Source: a virus
Virus record (IMG/VR): IMGVR_UViG_3300050821_018141
Coordinates: 1-35,788 of that record
Reading direction: 5' to 3' (one strand)
DNA: 35,788 nucleotides
In this document: positions 29,597 to 34,941 of the stretch, piece after piece
How positions within the stretch are numbered: the stretch's first letter is position 1
Layout of the letters: the number at the start of each line of letters is the position of its first letter
Program-made: the position numbers and the translations under genes
Notes under the pieces: generated by a model
The model's input: only the letters and a program-made list of their open reading frames with translations
Told to the model about the DNA's origin: nothing
The model's database searches: none

Positions 29597-30718
29597 CTAG
29601 CCTGCCGAGGGCAGCGGGTCCTGATGGCGGAAGTAGCCGGGCTTGAGCGTGCGCTCGGGGTAGGTCCGGTGAAACGCTGGCGTGGTGCTCGCGCTGATCG
29701 GCGGGTTGACCCACGCCCAGTCCGCGCACCAGGGCCGCCCGGCCTGCTCCTCGGCCGCGGCGAACCGCATGAACCGCCGGGCCTCGGACTGGTGGTCGGT
29801 CGCCATGACCCCGGCCTCGCGGAAGCTGTGCTGCACAGCCACGGCCAGCTCGACCGCGGCGCGGTCCGGCCAGAACGTGGAGACCGAGGAAGTGTCCAGG
29901 CCCATGGCGCGGGCGATGACCGGCAGCACGCCGTAGCGGCTCTCGTCGCCCAGGTTGCGCACGCCGACCTCGGTGCTGGCCTGGTACCAGCCGTTGAACG
30001 GCGTGCAGGGGTAGCGGATCCCGCCCGCATCGAGGTACATGTCGGTGATCACCGGCACCGCGTACCAGCGCAGCCCGAGCGCGGCGAACCAGGGAAAGTC
30101 CGGGTGCGAGATCGGGACCTCCAGGACCGCGTCGCGCGGCACCGGGAACGCCTGCGGCGGGCCGCCGGGCGCCTGGACTACCAGAGGCAGAATGTCGAAC
30201 GGGCCGCCCTCACCGCGCCAGCCCAGGCTCTCAGCCAGCCCGGTCAGGCCAATGTTCAGCGGGTCACCGACAACCCCGCCGCCGGACCGGTAGCCGGCGT
30301 ACCGGACCACCTGCGGGTTCCAGATCCGGGGAGCCTTGCGCTGCGGGCCGTCCGGGGCGAACACCGTGATGTAGGACCGGATGCGGCCGCCGTCCGTGGC
30401 CTCGCGCAGGTGCGTGATGGTCTCCGCGGCAATCTCCGCCGGGTCGCTCACCGACCGCCGGTCCCGGACTCGCAGAGTGCGCCACTTATCGCGTCCCGAG
30501 CACCGGCCCGCGTGCCGCCAGGCCACCCGGCACGCGTACTGCAGCTCCCCGGGCGTATGCCGGTAGGTCCCGGTGAGCTGGATGGCCTCACGCACCTGCT
30601 CCAGCCGGCCTCGCAGGTCCCCGGCGCTCGGGTAGGCACCATGGAACGCCCGGACGAACTCCTCCGCCTCCGCGAGGTCCGCGGCAGGAGCGGGGGGCCG
30701 GGACCGCAGCCACCTCAT
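29597..30718 (-). CDS. nos: bacterial nitric oxide synthase oxygenase
   Basis: 373 residues, close to the ~360 of bacterial NOS, which turns L-arginine, O2 and electrons into citrulline and NO. Family landmarks in order: QLTGTYRHTPGELQYACRVA, the heme-thiolate motif AWRHAGRCSGR (proximal Cys73), WNPQVVRYAGY (133-143), GDP, FDILPLV (174-180), HPDFPWFAALGLRWYAVP (205-222), PFNGWY (240-245) with the substrate-binding Glu250, RNLGDESRYGVLPVIARAMG, and ADWAWVNPP...FH at the pterin/dimer side. No reductase domain is attached, as in other bacterial NOS. Its ATG overlaps the stop of the flavohemoglobin gene (ATGA), so the two are coupled. An extra residue between GWY and TE is unusual. I know of no established role for NOS in phages. 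Confidence 0.92.
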   Translation of the reverse strand: MRWLRSRPPAPAADLAEAEEFVRAFHGAYPSAGDLRGRLEQVREAIQLTGTYRHTPGELQYACRVAWRHAGRCSGRDKWRTLRVRDRRSVSDPAEIAAETITHLREATDGGRIRSYITVFAPDGPQRKAPRIWNPQVVRYAGYRSGGGVVGDPLNIGLTGLAESLGWRGEGGPFDILPLVVQAPGGPPQAFPVPRDAVLEVPISHPDFPWFAALGLRWYAVPVITDMYLDAGGIRYPCTPFNGWYQASTEVGVRNLGDESRYGVLPVIARAMGLDTSSVSTFWPDRAAVELAVAVQHSFREAGVMATDHQSEARRFMRFAAAEEQAGRPWCADWAWVNPPISASTTPAFHRTYPERTLKPGYFRHQDPLPSAG

Positions 30719-31992
30719 CCTGCGGACTCCAGGAGGGCTGCCTCGTCAAAATGCACCTGCGCCTCCGGCACCCCGGCACCGGCCAGGGCCTCGGCTGTGC
30801 TCTGCACCATCCCGGACGGGCCGGACACGAACACCTGATGATCCTTCCAGTCGGCCGGGTATCCCGCGAGCACATCGCTGACATGGCCGCGGTGCCCGGC
30901 GAACTCCGGGTCGCGCGACACCACGGGAACCACGTTCAGCCACGGGTAGCAGTCGGCCAGCCGGCGCAGCTCGGGCATGTCGTAGAGGTCCAGGGGCGTG
31001 CGGGCGCCGTGGAACAGGTGGATAGCCCGGCGGCGCCCCCGCCCGGCCGACAGCGCGGCCTCGTCGCCTTCCAGGACCGCCTGGGCCAGGGCCTTGAGCG
31101 GGGCCAGGCCCGTGCCGCCGGCCACGCACAGCAGGTCGCTGCTGCCGGTGGCGGACGGGACCATGCCGCCCATGGCCGGGCCGAGCATCACCCGGCCGTC
31201 GTCCACGGCGTTCTTGACCAGCACCGGGCTGACCCACCCGCCGGGAATCGACCGCACGTGGATGTCCATGGTCCCGTCCAGCCGGGGCGCGTTGGCCACG
31301 GAGAACTGCCGCCACACCCGCGGCCACTTGCTGGTCTGCACGGTCACATACTGGCCGGGCAGGTAGGGCAGAGGCTGCCCGGTCTGGATGGTCAGCACCG
31401 CGAGATCGTCCGAGCGGCGCTCGTGGTGGAGGATCCGTCCCTCCCACCAGGGCGGCCCGGAGATGGAGGAAGCCCCGGCAATCATCATGTGCGAGGCAAC
31501 GGACAGAGCAGCCTGCCAGCCGCCCTCGGCCGCGTCGCTCCAGGCCGGGGAATGGCGGCGCAGGGCGCGGATAAGCGCGTCGGACACCATGGCGTAGTGC
31601 TCAGACCGGACCCCGTACTTGCGGTGGTCGGCACCGAGCTGGACCAGGTACTGGGCCAGGGCATCCGGCCGGTCGAGCAGCTTGGTGATCCGGACCAGGG
31701 CAGCGAACAGGCGCTCGTTCTGGGTGTCCATCTGGGGCGGGAACATGTCCCGCAGCTCCGGCCGGGCCGCGAACAGGTAGCCGTAGAAGTCCCCGGCGCA
31801 GACCTGCGGGCTCGCGGTCACCTGCTCCAGGGATGTCCGGACCGCGAGCGGGTTCAGTCCCTGCGGCGGGGCGAGGATCGGAGCCTCCAGAGCTGGCGGG
31901 GTCACGGGCAGAGGATGACCCGGATCCGGGCGCAGCCTCAAGTCGGGCGGGGGCCGGAGACCGAGGAACCGCTTCCGTTTCTGAACTGGCAT
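30715..31992 (-). CDS. hmp: flavohemoglobin (globin, FAD and NAD(P) domains)
   Basis: 425 residues versus ~400 in typical Hmp; the extra is a Pro-rich basic N-terminus of ~45. Globin domain ~46-178 with the B10 Tyr70, CD1 Phe84, E7-equivalent Gln91, proximal His123 (ADHRKYGVRSEHY) and Tyr133. FAD domain ~182-282 with YLPGQY and the R-Q-F-S motif (228-231). NAD domain ~285-425 with AGGTGLAP (291-298), HGAR (328-331) and GPSGM (391-395). Such proteins oxidise NO to nitrate with O2 and NAD(P)H. Coupling to the NOS gene suggests it supplies electrons to NOS, limits NO, or both; which one cannot be seen. A promoter lies 52 bp upstream. Confidence 0.9.
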   Translation of the reverse strand: MPVQKRKRFLGLRPPPDLRLRPDPGHPLPVTPPALEAPILAPPQGLNPLAVRTSLEQVTASPQVCAGDFYGYLFAARPELRDMFPPQMDTQNERLFAALVRITKLLDRPDALAQYLVQLGADHRKYGVRSEHYAMVSDALIRALRRHSPAWSDAAEGGWQAALSVASHMMIAGASSISGPPWWEGRILHHERRSDDLAVLTIQTGQPLPYLPGQYVTVQTSKWPRVWRQFSVANAPRLDGTMDIHVRSIPGGWVSPVLVKNAVDDGRVMLGPAMGGMVPSATGSSDLLCVAGGTGLAPLKALAQAVLEGDEAALSAGRGRRRAIHLFHGARTPLDLYDMPELRRLADCYPWLNVVPVVSRDPEFAGHRGHVSDVLAGYPADWKDHQVFVSGPSGMVQSTAEALAGAGVPEAQVHFDEAALLESAG

Positions 31993-32043
31993 CGAACCTG
32001 CAATGGGGTTTGAGGACAGGGCGGAAATCGCACAACGTCCCCA

Positions 32044-32072
32044 AGCCTAGGTTGACACGAGGAGGGCTGCAA
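32044..32072 (-). promoter_or_regulatory. putative promoter for flavohemoglobin-NOS pair
   Basis: Minus strand -35 TTGCAG (32067-32072), 17-bp spacer, -10 TAGGCT (32044-32049), the same -10 as in the promoter at 17196. Only about 52 bp of leader would precede the flavohemoglobin ATG. The -35 box departs from TTGACA at two positions. The region 31993-32206 holds no gene. Confidence 0.5.
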
Positions 32073-32206
32073 CCACCCAGGAACGACCAAGCCCCGCCAC
32101 AACAGCAACTCCAGCGGGAGCGCTTGGACGGGGCTGGATCGGGAAAATGCAACGAACACGGTAAACGCCGCACGGACAGACTACCTCCGCAGCGTGAGCA
32201 TCTGAA

Positions 32207-32279
32207 GCTGGCCCGGCCGGACTCGAACCGGCACCGATCGCTTAGGAGGCGAGCGCACGTCCATCGTGCTGCGAGCCAG
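32207..32279 (-). tRNA. tRNA-Arg(CCU)
   Basis: Acceptor CTGGCTC/GGGCCAG, standard T-loop TTCGAGT, anticodon loop CT-CCT-AA. CCA is not encoded. It reads AGG. Confidence 0.85.
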
Positions 32280-32312
32280 AGAACCCAGCCCGACGCGCGA
32301 GGGCTGGGGCCG

Positions 32313-32384
32313 TGCTCCCAGGAGGACTCGAACCTCCGCTGCCGCCTTCGGAGGGCGGCGTCATATCCCCTTGACCATAGGAGC
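32313..32384 (-). tRNA. tRNA-Arg(CCG)
   Basis: Acceptor GCTCCTA/TGGGAGC, anticodon stem CCGCC/GGCGG with loop CT-CCG-AA, T-loop TTCGAGT, discriminator A. CCA not encoded. Reads CGG, a common Streptomyces codon. Confidence 0.9.
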
Positions 32385-32389
32385 CTGCG

Positions 32390-32469
32390 TGGGCGGGGAG
32401 AGAGTCGAACTCCCACAGCCGAAGCCACCGGTTTACAGCCGGCTTGTCTCGCCAGTGAACAGCCCGCCC
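32390..32469 (-). tRNA. tRNA-Tyr(GUA)
   Basis: 80 bases with perfect acceptor GGGCGGG/CCCGCCC, loop CT-GTA-AA, discriminator A and a longer variable arm, as usual for bacterial tRNA-Tyr. CCA not encoded. Confidence 0.9.
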
Positions 32470-32470
32470 T

Positions 32471-32548
32471 TGGGGTGACCGGCGAGACTCGAACTCGCTG
32501 ACCCCGGATTCACAGTCCGGGCCCTCGTCCACTTCGGGATCGACCACC
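32471..32548 (-). tRNA. tRNA-His(GUG), CCA encoded
   Basis: Loop CT-GTG-AA. It keeps the His-specific extra G(-1) paired with C73, and CCA is encoded (32471-32473). Acceptor GTGGTC/GGTCAC with two wobble pairs. Confidence 0.9.
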
Positions 32549-32656
32549 ATGTACCGGGCGGCCCGTGAATCGTACGGACCTCCGCACCTGCGGAATTACG
32601 GGCCGGAGGCCCTACCCATAGGGTGCAGCAGTCCATCGTTCTCACGTACCGCCCTG
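32549..32656 (-). other. structured spacer between tRNA genes
   Basis: No tRNA signature. The spacer folds with an 8-bp stem CGGCCCGT/ACGGGCCG and an inner CCGC-acct-GCGG hairpin. It may be a processing element or a small RNA. Confidence 0.35.
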
Positions 32657-32727
32657 TAGGCCGTGGAGGAGTCGAACCTCCGCGCACGCCGTGTGAAGGC
32701 GCCGCTCTCCCGCTGAGCTAACAGCCC
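32657..32727 (-). tRNA. tRNA-Val(CAC)
   Basis: Acceptor GGGCTGT/ACGGCCT with wobble pairs, anticodon loop TT-CAC-AC, T-loop TTCGACT. CCA not encoded. Reads GUG. Confidence 0.85.
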
Positions 32728-32796
32728 GTGCCGGGACCGCGCGGGCAGAACGCCCGTTGCCATATCAGACGCTCTCGCGCCGACCGCAGTCCCGCG

Positions 32797-32868
32797 TGCT
32801 CCCAGGAGGACTCGAACCTCCAACAGCGGATTCGTAGTCCGCCGTGATATCCGTTTCACCATAGGAGC
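32797..32868 (-). tRNA. tRNA-Arg(ACG)
   Basis: Acceptor GCTCCTA/TGGGAGC identical to the Arg(CCG) gene, anticodon stem GCGGA/TCCGC, loop CT-ACG-AA, discriminator A. The shared acceptor suggests duplication followed by anticodon change. Confidence 0.9.
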
Positions 32869-32873
32869 GGATA

Positions 32874-32942
32874 AGCCGGGAGGATGGATTTGAACCACCA
32901 GTCTCCTCGTCGGGCGCCCTACCCAGTTGGGCCACTCCCGGC
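32874..32942 (-). tRNA. degenerate tRNA-like gene without a usable anticodon arm
   Basis: A perfect acceptor (GCCGGGA/TCCCGGC), a D-arm (GCCC/GGGC around AACTGGGTA) and a T-arm (loop TTCAAAT) are present. Between D- and T-arm only about 15 bases remain where ~22 are expected, and no 5-bp stem with a 7-base loop and U33 can be drawn. It is probably a tRNA that lost part of its anticodon arm. Confidence 0.5.
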
Positions 32943-32945
32943 TCG

Positions 32946-33017
32946 TAGGTGCTGGTGGGCTCGAACCACCGGCCCCTGGCCTGTCATGCCAGTGCTCTGC
33001 CACTGAGCTAAGCACCC
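32946..33017 (-). tRNA. tRNA-Val(GAC)
   Basis: Acceptor GGGTGCT/AGCACCT, stem CTGGC/GCCAG, loop AT-GAC-AG, T-loop TTCGAGC. CCA not encoded. Reads GUC and GUU. Confidence 0.9.
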
Positions 33018-33020
33018 TGA

Positions 33021-33086
33021 TCAGCAGGAGCAGCCCGCCGCCGGTACACGGCGCGGCTTTGCACTACGCCCGGAGACTCCTGCTGA
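33021..33086 (-). ncRNA. 66-base structured element with 10-bp terminal stem
   Basis: TCAGCAGGAG (33021-33030) and CTCCTGCTGA (33077-33086) form a perfect 10-bp stem enclosing a GC-rich inner hairpin (CCGCCG...CGGCGCGG type). It exactly fills the gap between tRNA-Val(GAC) and tRNA-Asp. No T-loop or anticodon arm is seen. It could be a small RNA released during tRNA processing; evidence is structural only. Confidence 0.4.
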
Positions 33087-33087
33087 G

Positions 33088-33160
33088 CGATGACGACGGG
33101 ACTCGAACCCGCACCTCCCACCTTGACGGGGTGGAGCACTGGCCATTGTGCTACGTCACC
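33088..33160 (-). tRNA. tRNA-Asp(GUC) with C33
   Basis: Anticodon stem CCACC/GGTGG, loop CC-GTC-AA, so the nearly universal U33 is C. Acceptor GGTGACG/CGTCATC, discriminator G, T-loop TTCGAGT. CCA not encoded. Confidence 0.85.
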
Positions 33161-33225
33161 TTGAAGGACAGTCTGCGCCCGCTGCCGGGGCGGGTGTTTC
33201 AGGCCGGCACCCACTGACTGCCCAG

Positions 33226-33298
33226 CTCTCCCGATAGGACTCGAACCTATACCCGTCGCCTTAACAGGGCGCTGCGCTGCCGATTGCGCCACGGGAGA
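33226..33298 (-). tRNA. tRNA-Asn(GUU)
   Basis: Perfect acceptor TCTCCCG/CGGGAGA, loop CT-GTT-AA, discriminator G as in other tRNA-Asn. CCA not encoded. Confidence 0.9.
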
Positions 33299-33302
33299 TT
33301 AG

Positions 33303-33374
33303 TAGCGGGGACCGGATTCGAACCGGCATCACCTGGGTTATGAGCCCAGCGTGTTTCCGTTACACCACCCCGCG
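33303..33374 (-). tRNA. tRNA-Met(CAU), initiator-like
   Basis: Loop CT-CAT-AA on a stem with three consecutive G:C pairs (CTGGG/CCCAG). The acceptor CGCGGGG/CCCCGCT leaves a C1:U72 mismatch, discriminator A. A 1:72 mismatch and GGG:CCC stem are the marks of initiator tRNA. The D-loop is short. Confidence 0.8.
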
Positions 33375-33375
33375 G

Positions 33376-33447
33376 TACCCCCAGACGGTTCCGACCCGTC
33401 TCCCCCGGCTTGAAAGGCCAGGATCCTAGCCATTAGAAGATGGGGGC
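33376..33447 (-). tRNA. tRNA-Glu(UUC) with unusual T-loop
   Basis: Acceptor GCCCCCA/TGGGGGT, anticodon stem CTGGC/GCCGG, loop CT-TTC-AA. The T-loop reads GTCGGAA instead of TTCRANN. D-arm is normal. Confidence 0.8.
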
Positions 33448-33452
33448 TTGCG

Positions 33453-33525
33453 TACTCCGTACGGGACTCGAACCCGTAATCCCCTGGCTGAGAACCAGGT
33501 GAGTTGCCAGTTCCTCCAACGGAGC
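33453..33525 (-). tRNA. tRNA-Glu(CUC)
   Basis: Acceptor GCTCCGT/ACGGAGT, stem CCTGG/CCAGG, loop TT-CTC-AG, T-loop TTCGAGT, discriminator A. CCA not encoded. Confidence 0.9.
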
Positions 33526-33537
33526 CTGAATTACTCG

Positions 33538-33611
33538 CGCGCTGCCCGGGACTCGAACCCGGAGCTAACCGCTTAGAAGGCGGCTGGTCTGTCCATTGAC
33601 GATAGCAGCGC
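33538..33611 (-). tRNA. tRNA-Arg(UCU)
   Basis: Perfect acceptor GCGCTGC/GCAGCGC, stem GCCGC/GCGGT, loop CT-TCT-AA, discriminator G. Reads the AGA/AGG codons that are rare in high-GC hosts. Confidence 0.9.
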
Positions 33612-33615
33612 ATCG

Positions 33616-33687
33616 TGCTCCCCGAGGGATTTGAACCCCCATCCTGCCGATTAAAAGTCGGTGATCATGCCGTTAGACCAGAGGAGC
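33616..33687 (-). tRNA. tRNA-Lys(UUU)
   Basis: Acceptor GCTCCTC/GGGGAGC, loop CT-TTT-AA, T-loop TTCAAAT, discriminator A. Reads AAA, rare in high-GC hosts. Confidence 0.9.
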
Positions 33688-33688
33688 G

Positions 33689-33762
33689 TAGGCCGGGCGG
33701 GGGTCGAACCCGCACATCTCCCGGATATAAGCCGGGCGCCGTCACCTTTTAGCTACCGGCCA
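33689..33762 (-). tRNA. tRNA-Ile(UAU)
   Basis: Stem CCCGG/CCGGG, loop CT-TAT-AT, T-loop TTCGACC. Acceptor TGGCCGG/CCGGCCT has a T:T at 1:72. A UAU anticodon reads AUA without needing lysidine, an uncommon bacterial solution for this rare codon. Confidence 0.85.
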
Positions 33763-33763
33763 G

Positions 33764-33837
33764 TCCGCCTCCGTGGAGTTGAACCACGCACAACCCGCTT
33801 ATCAGGCGGGCCCCATCGACCAGGTGGGCCGAGGCGG
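33764..33837 (-). tRNA. tRNA-Ile(GAU)
   Basis: Perfect acceptor CCGCCTC/GAGGCGG, stem CCCGC/GCGGG, loop CT-GAT-AA, T-loop TTCAACT, discriminator A. Confidence 0.9.
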
Positions 33838-33842
33838 TCATG

Positions 33843-33936
33843 CGGAGAGGGTGGGACTCGAACCCACACGGGGGACTCTCGCCCCCTAACCGTTTTCGGG
33901 ACGGCAGCCGGTAGGCCCACCTCGGCTTACCCCTCC
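33843..33936 (-). tRNA. tRNA-Ser(CGA) with C33
   Basis: 94 bases with a long class II variable arm (GGGGGCGAGAGTCCCCC), acceptor GGAGGGG/CCTCTCC, discriminator G as in tRNA-Ser. Loop CC-CGA-AA, so position 33 is C. Reads UCG. Confidence 0.85.
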
Positions 33937-33940
33937 AGAG

Positions 33941-34026
33941 CGGAGGACGGAGAACTCGAATCCCAGCGAGTTGCCTCGCCCGTTCGCTTTCCAGACGACG
34001 CCGGCGCCCTGACCGGTTCATCCTCC
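33941..34026 (-). tRNA. tRNA-Ser(GGA)
   Basis: Class II, acceptor GGAGGAT/GTCCTCC, loop CT-GGA-AA, discriminator G. T-stem has one mismatch. Reads UCC/UCU. Confidence 0.85.
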
Positions 34027-34031
34027 TCAGG

Positions 34032-34117
34032 CGGAGCATGGAGGACTCGAACCTCCGCGGCGGTCGCCCGCCGTACGGGTTAGCAACCCGCTGCTGTAGC
34101 CACTGAGCCAATGCTCC
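34032..34117 (-). tRNA. tRNA-Ser(GCU)
   Basis: Class II, perfect acceptor GGAGCAT/ATGCTCC, loop TT-GCT-AA, discriminator G, variable arm present. Reads AGC/AGU. Confidence 0.9.
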
Positions 34118-34118
34118 C

Positions 34119-34194
34119 TGGAGACCCCGGCCGGATTCGAACCGGCATAGTCCAGCTTTGCAGGCTGGTGCCTGGCCAATTCGGCCACAGGGCC
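34119..34194 (-). tRNA. tRNA-Cys(GCA), CCA encoded
   Basis: Stem CCAGC/GCTGG, loop CT-GCA-AA, discriminator U73 as required for Cys, CCA encoded at 34119-34121. Acceptor GGCCCTG/CGGGGTC with wobbles. Confidence 0.9.
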
Positions 34195-34195
34195 C

Positions 34196-34281
34196 TGGTG
34201 CGCTCGGAGAGAATCGAACTCTCACGCCCTCGCGGGCATACGGGTCTGAGCCGTACGCGTATACCGTTCCGCCACGAGCGC
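34196..34281 (-). tRNA. tRNA-Leu(CAG), CCA encoded
   Basis: Class II, perfect acceptor GCGCTCG/CGAGCGC, stem TACGG/CCGTA, loop CT-CAG-AC, discriminator A, CCA encoded at 34196-34198. Reads CUG, the main Leu codon of high-GC genomes. Confidence 0.9.
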
Positions 34282-34418
34282 CTGAGATTCCCCGGCGGCG
34301 GGACCGGGGAATCCACATCGGGTACTAGCCGTGGTAAAGGACGTAGCGCATAGCGGCCCCTCCCTTCCGCAATCGAAGAGAACATCCACCATAGTGCTAC
34401 TACCCCGCAAGCTAAACC
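34282..34418 (-). other. 137-bp spacer with 9-bp hairpin and a tiny frame
   Basis: Contains a perfect 9-bp hairpin GATTCCCCG (34286-34294) / CGGGGAATC (34305-34313). A possible 8-codon frame (ATG 34349-34351, product MRYVLYHG, stop at 34325) has GGGAGGGG just in front. Both could belong to a leader or processing element. No larger gene is present. Confidence 0.3.
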
Positions 34419-34494
34419 TGGAGCGGATGACGGGTCTCGAACCCGCGATCTCCTGCTTGGCAAGCAGGTGCGATACCAGCTACGCCACATCCGC
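34419..34494 (-). tRNA. tRNA-Gly(GCC), CCA encoded
   Basis: Perfect acceptor GCGGATG/CATCCGC, stem CCTGC/GCAGG, loop TT-GCC-AA, discriminator U, CCA encoded at 34419-34421. Confidence 0.9.
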
Positions 34495-34573
34495 GCGAGA
34501 GACGCTCTGCCATTGAGCTACCGCAGGCCTTCCGGCCCGCAGGCAGGCTTTGAACCCTGCATCTTCTCCCTAG
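34495..34573 (-). tRNA. split tRNA locus with halves in permuted order (or two tRNA relics)
   Basis: On the minus strand a 3'-half (GGGAGA, T-arm with TTCAAAG, acceptor strand CTGCGGG) is followed after CCGGAAGG by a 5'-half (acceptor strand CCTGCGG, TA, D-arm GCTC-AATGGCA-GAGC, then TCTCTC). CCTGCGG and CTGCGGG pair at all seven positions with two wobbles, and TCTCT pairs with GGAGA. The halves fill exactly the space between mature Thr(GGU) and Gly(GCC). Joining the outer ends would give a 7-base anticodon loop (CGCCTAG). The T-stem is weak, CCA is absent and the loop lacks U33, so decay is a fair alternative. Confidence 0.4.
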
Positions 34574-34642
34574 AGCCCCTCCCCGGTGCCGGCCCGGGCA
34601 GCCGGTCCATACCAAGGACCGGTACGCGCTGGCGCGAGGGGC
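34574..34642 (-). tRNA. tRNA-Thr(GGU) with minimal D-arm and altered T-loop
   Basis: Perfect acceptor GCCCCTC/GAGGGGC, anticodon loop TT-GGT-AT on a stem that can extend to 7 bp (CCGGTCC/GGACCGG), discriminator U. The D-arm is a tight hairpin with at most 4 loop bases and no G18-G19 or U8; the T-loop is GCCGGCA. Confidence 0.75.
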
Positions 34643-34647
34643 ACGAG

Positions 34648-34718
34648 CTGGAGGCCGTGGACTCGAACCACGACTGCCGGGGCCAAAACCCGGCCGACTG
34701 CCATTATCTGAGCCTCCA
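34648..34718 (-). tRNA. tRNA-Gln(UUG)
   Basis: Perfect acceptor TGGAGGC/GCCTCCA, stem CCGGG/CCCGG, loop TT-TTG-GC, discriminator G as usual for Gln, T-loop TTCGAGT. Confidence 0.9.
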
Positions 34719-34722
34719 CCAG

Positions 34723-34791
34723 AGCCCTCCCCCAGTGCCGACCTGGGCCTGCTGCCCTTACAGGGGGCTGCCGGACGCCGGTCCGGAGGGC
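34723..34791 (-). tRNA. tRNA-Thr(UGU) with minimal D-arm, altered T-loop and C33
   Basis: Perfect acceptor GCCCTCC/GGAGGGC, D-arm GGAC-CGGC-GTCC with a 4-base loop, T-arm CCCAG-GTCGGCA-CTGGG, loop CC-TGT-AA, discriminator U. 69 bases in all. Confidence 0.7.
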
Positions 34792-34795
34792 ATTG

Positions 34796-34869
34796 TGCGC
34801 TCGGCGGGATTCGAACCCGCATCATCTGGCATCTCGGGCCAGCCTCTCTGCCAGTTGGAGTACGAGCAC
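34796..34869 (-). tRNA. class I tRNA with Leu anticodon GAG and C33
   Basis: Acceptor GTGCTCG/CGAGCGC, stem CTGGC/GCCAG, loop CC-GAG-AT, normal T-loop TTCGAAT, discriminator A. The variable region has only about 5 bases, unlike the long arm of true bacterial tRNA-Leu, so charging with Leu is doubtful. Confidence 0.7.
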
Positions 34870-34873
34870 CCAG

Positions 34874-34941
34874 AGCCGCCACCCGGTGCCGACCCGGGCC
34901 GCCCGCCTTACGAAAGCGGGGCCGCAGCCGTGCGCGGCGGC
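34874..34941 (-). tRNA. tRNA-Thr(CGU) with minimal D-arm and altered T-loop
   Basis: Acceptor GCCGCCG/TGGCGGC, D-arm CGCA-CGGC-TGCG, T-arm CCCGG-GTCGGCA-CCGGG, anticodon stem CCGCT/GGCGG with loop TT-CGT-AA, discriminator U. 68 bases. The first base overlaps the stop codon of the 66-residue gene. Confidence 0.7.

Noticed and set aside
32050-32057. Plus-strand promoter at TTGACA (32052-32057)
   Set aside because: No -10 box lies 16-18 bp downstream and no plus-strand gene follows.
32596-33015. Protein frames across the tRNA cluster
   Set aside because: They coincide with tRNA genes that have full cloverleaf features; only 34941-35141 has a proper ribosome site and little tRNA overlap.
34555-34580. 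Amber-suppressor tRNA (CTA in CTCTAGG near 34570)
   Set aside because: The flanking bases cannot form a 5-bp stem around that loop, and the segment overlaps the end of tRNA-Thr(GGU).
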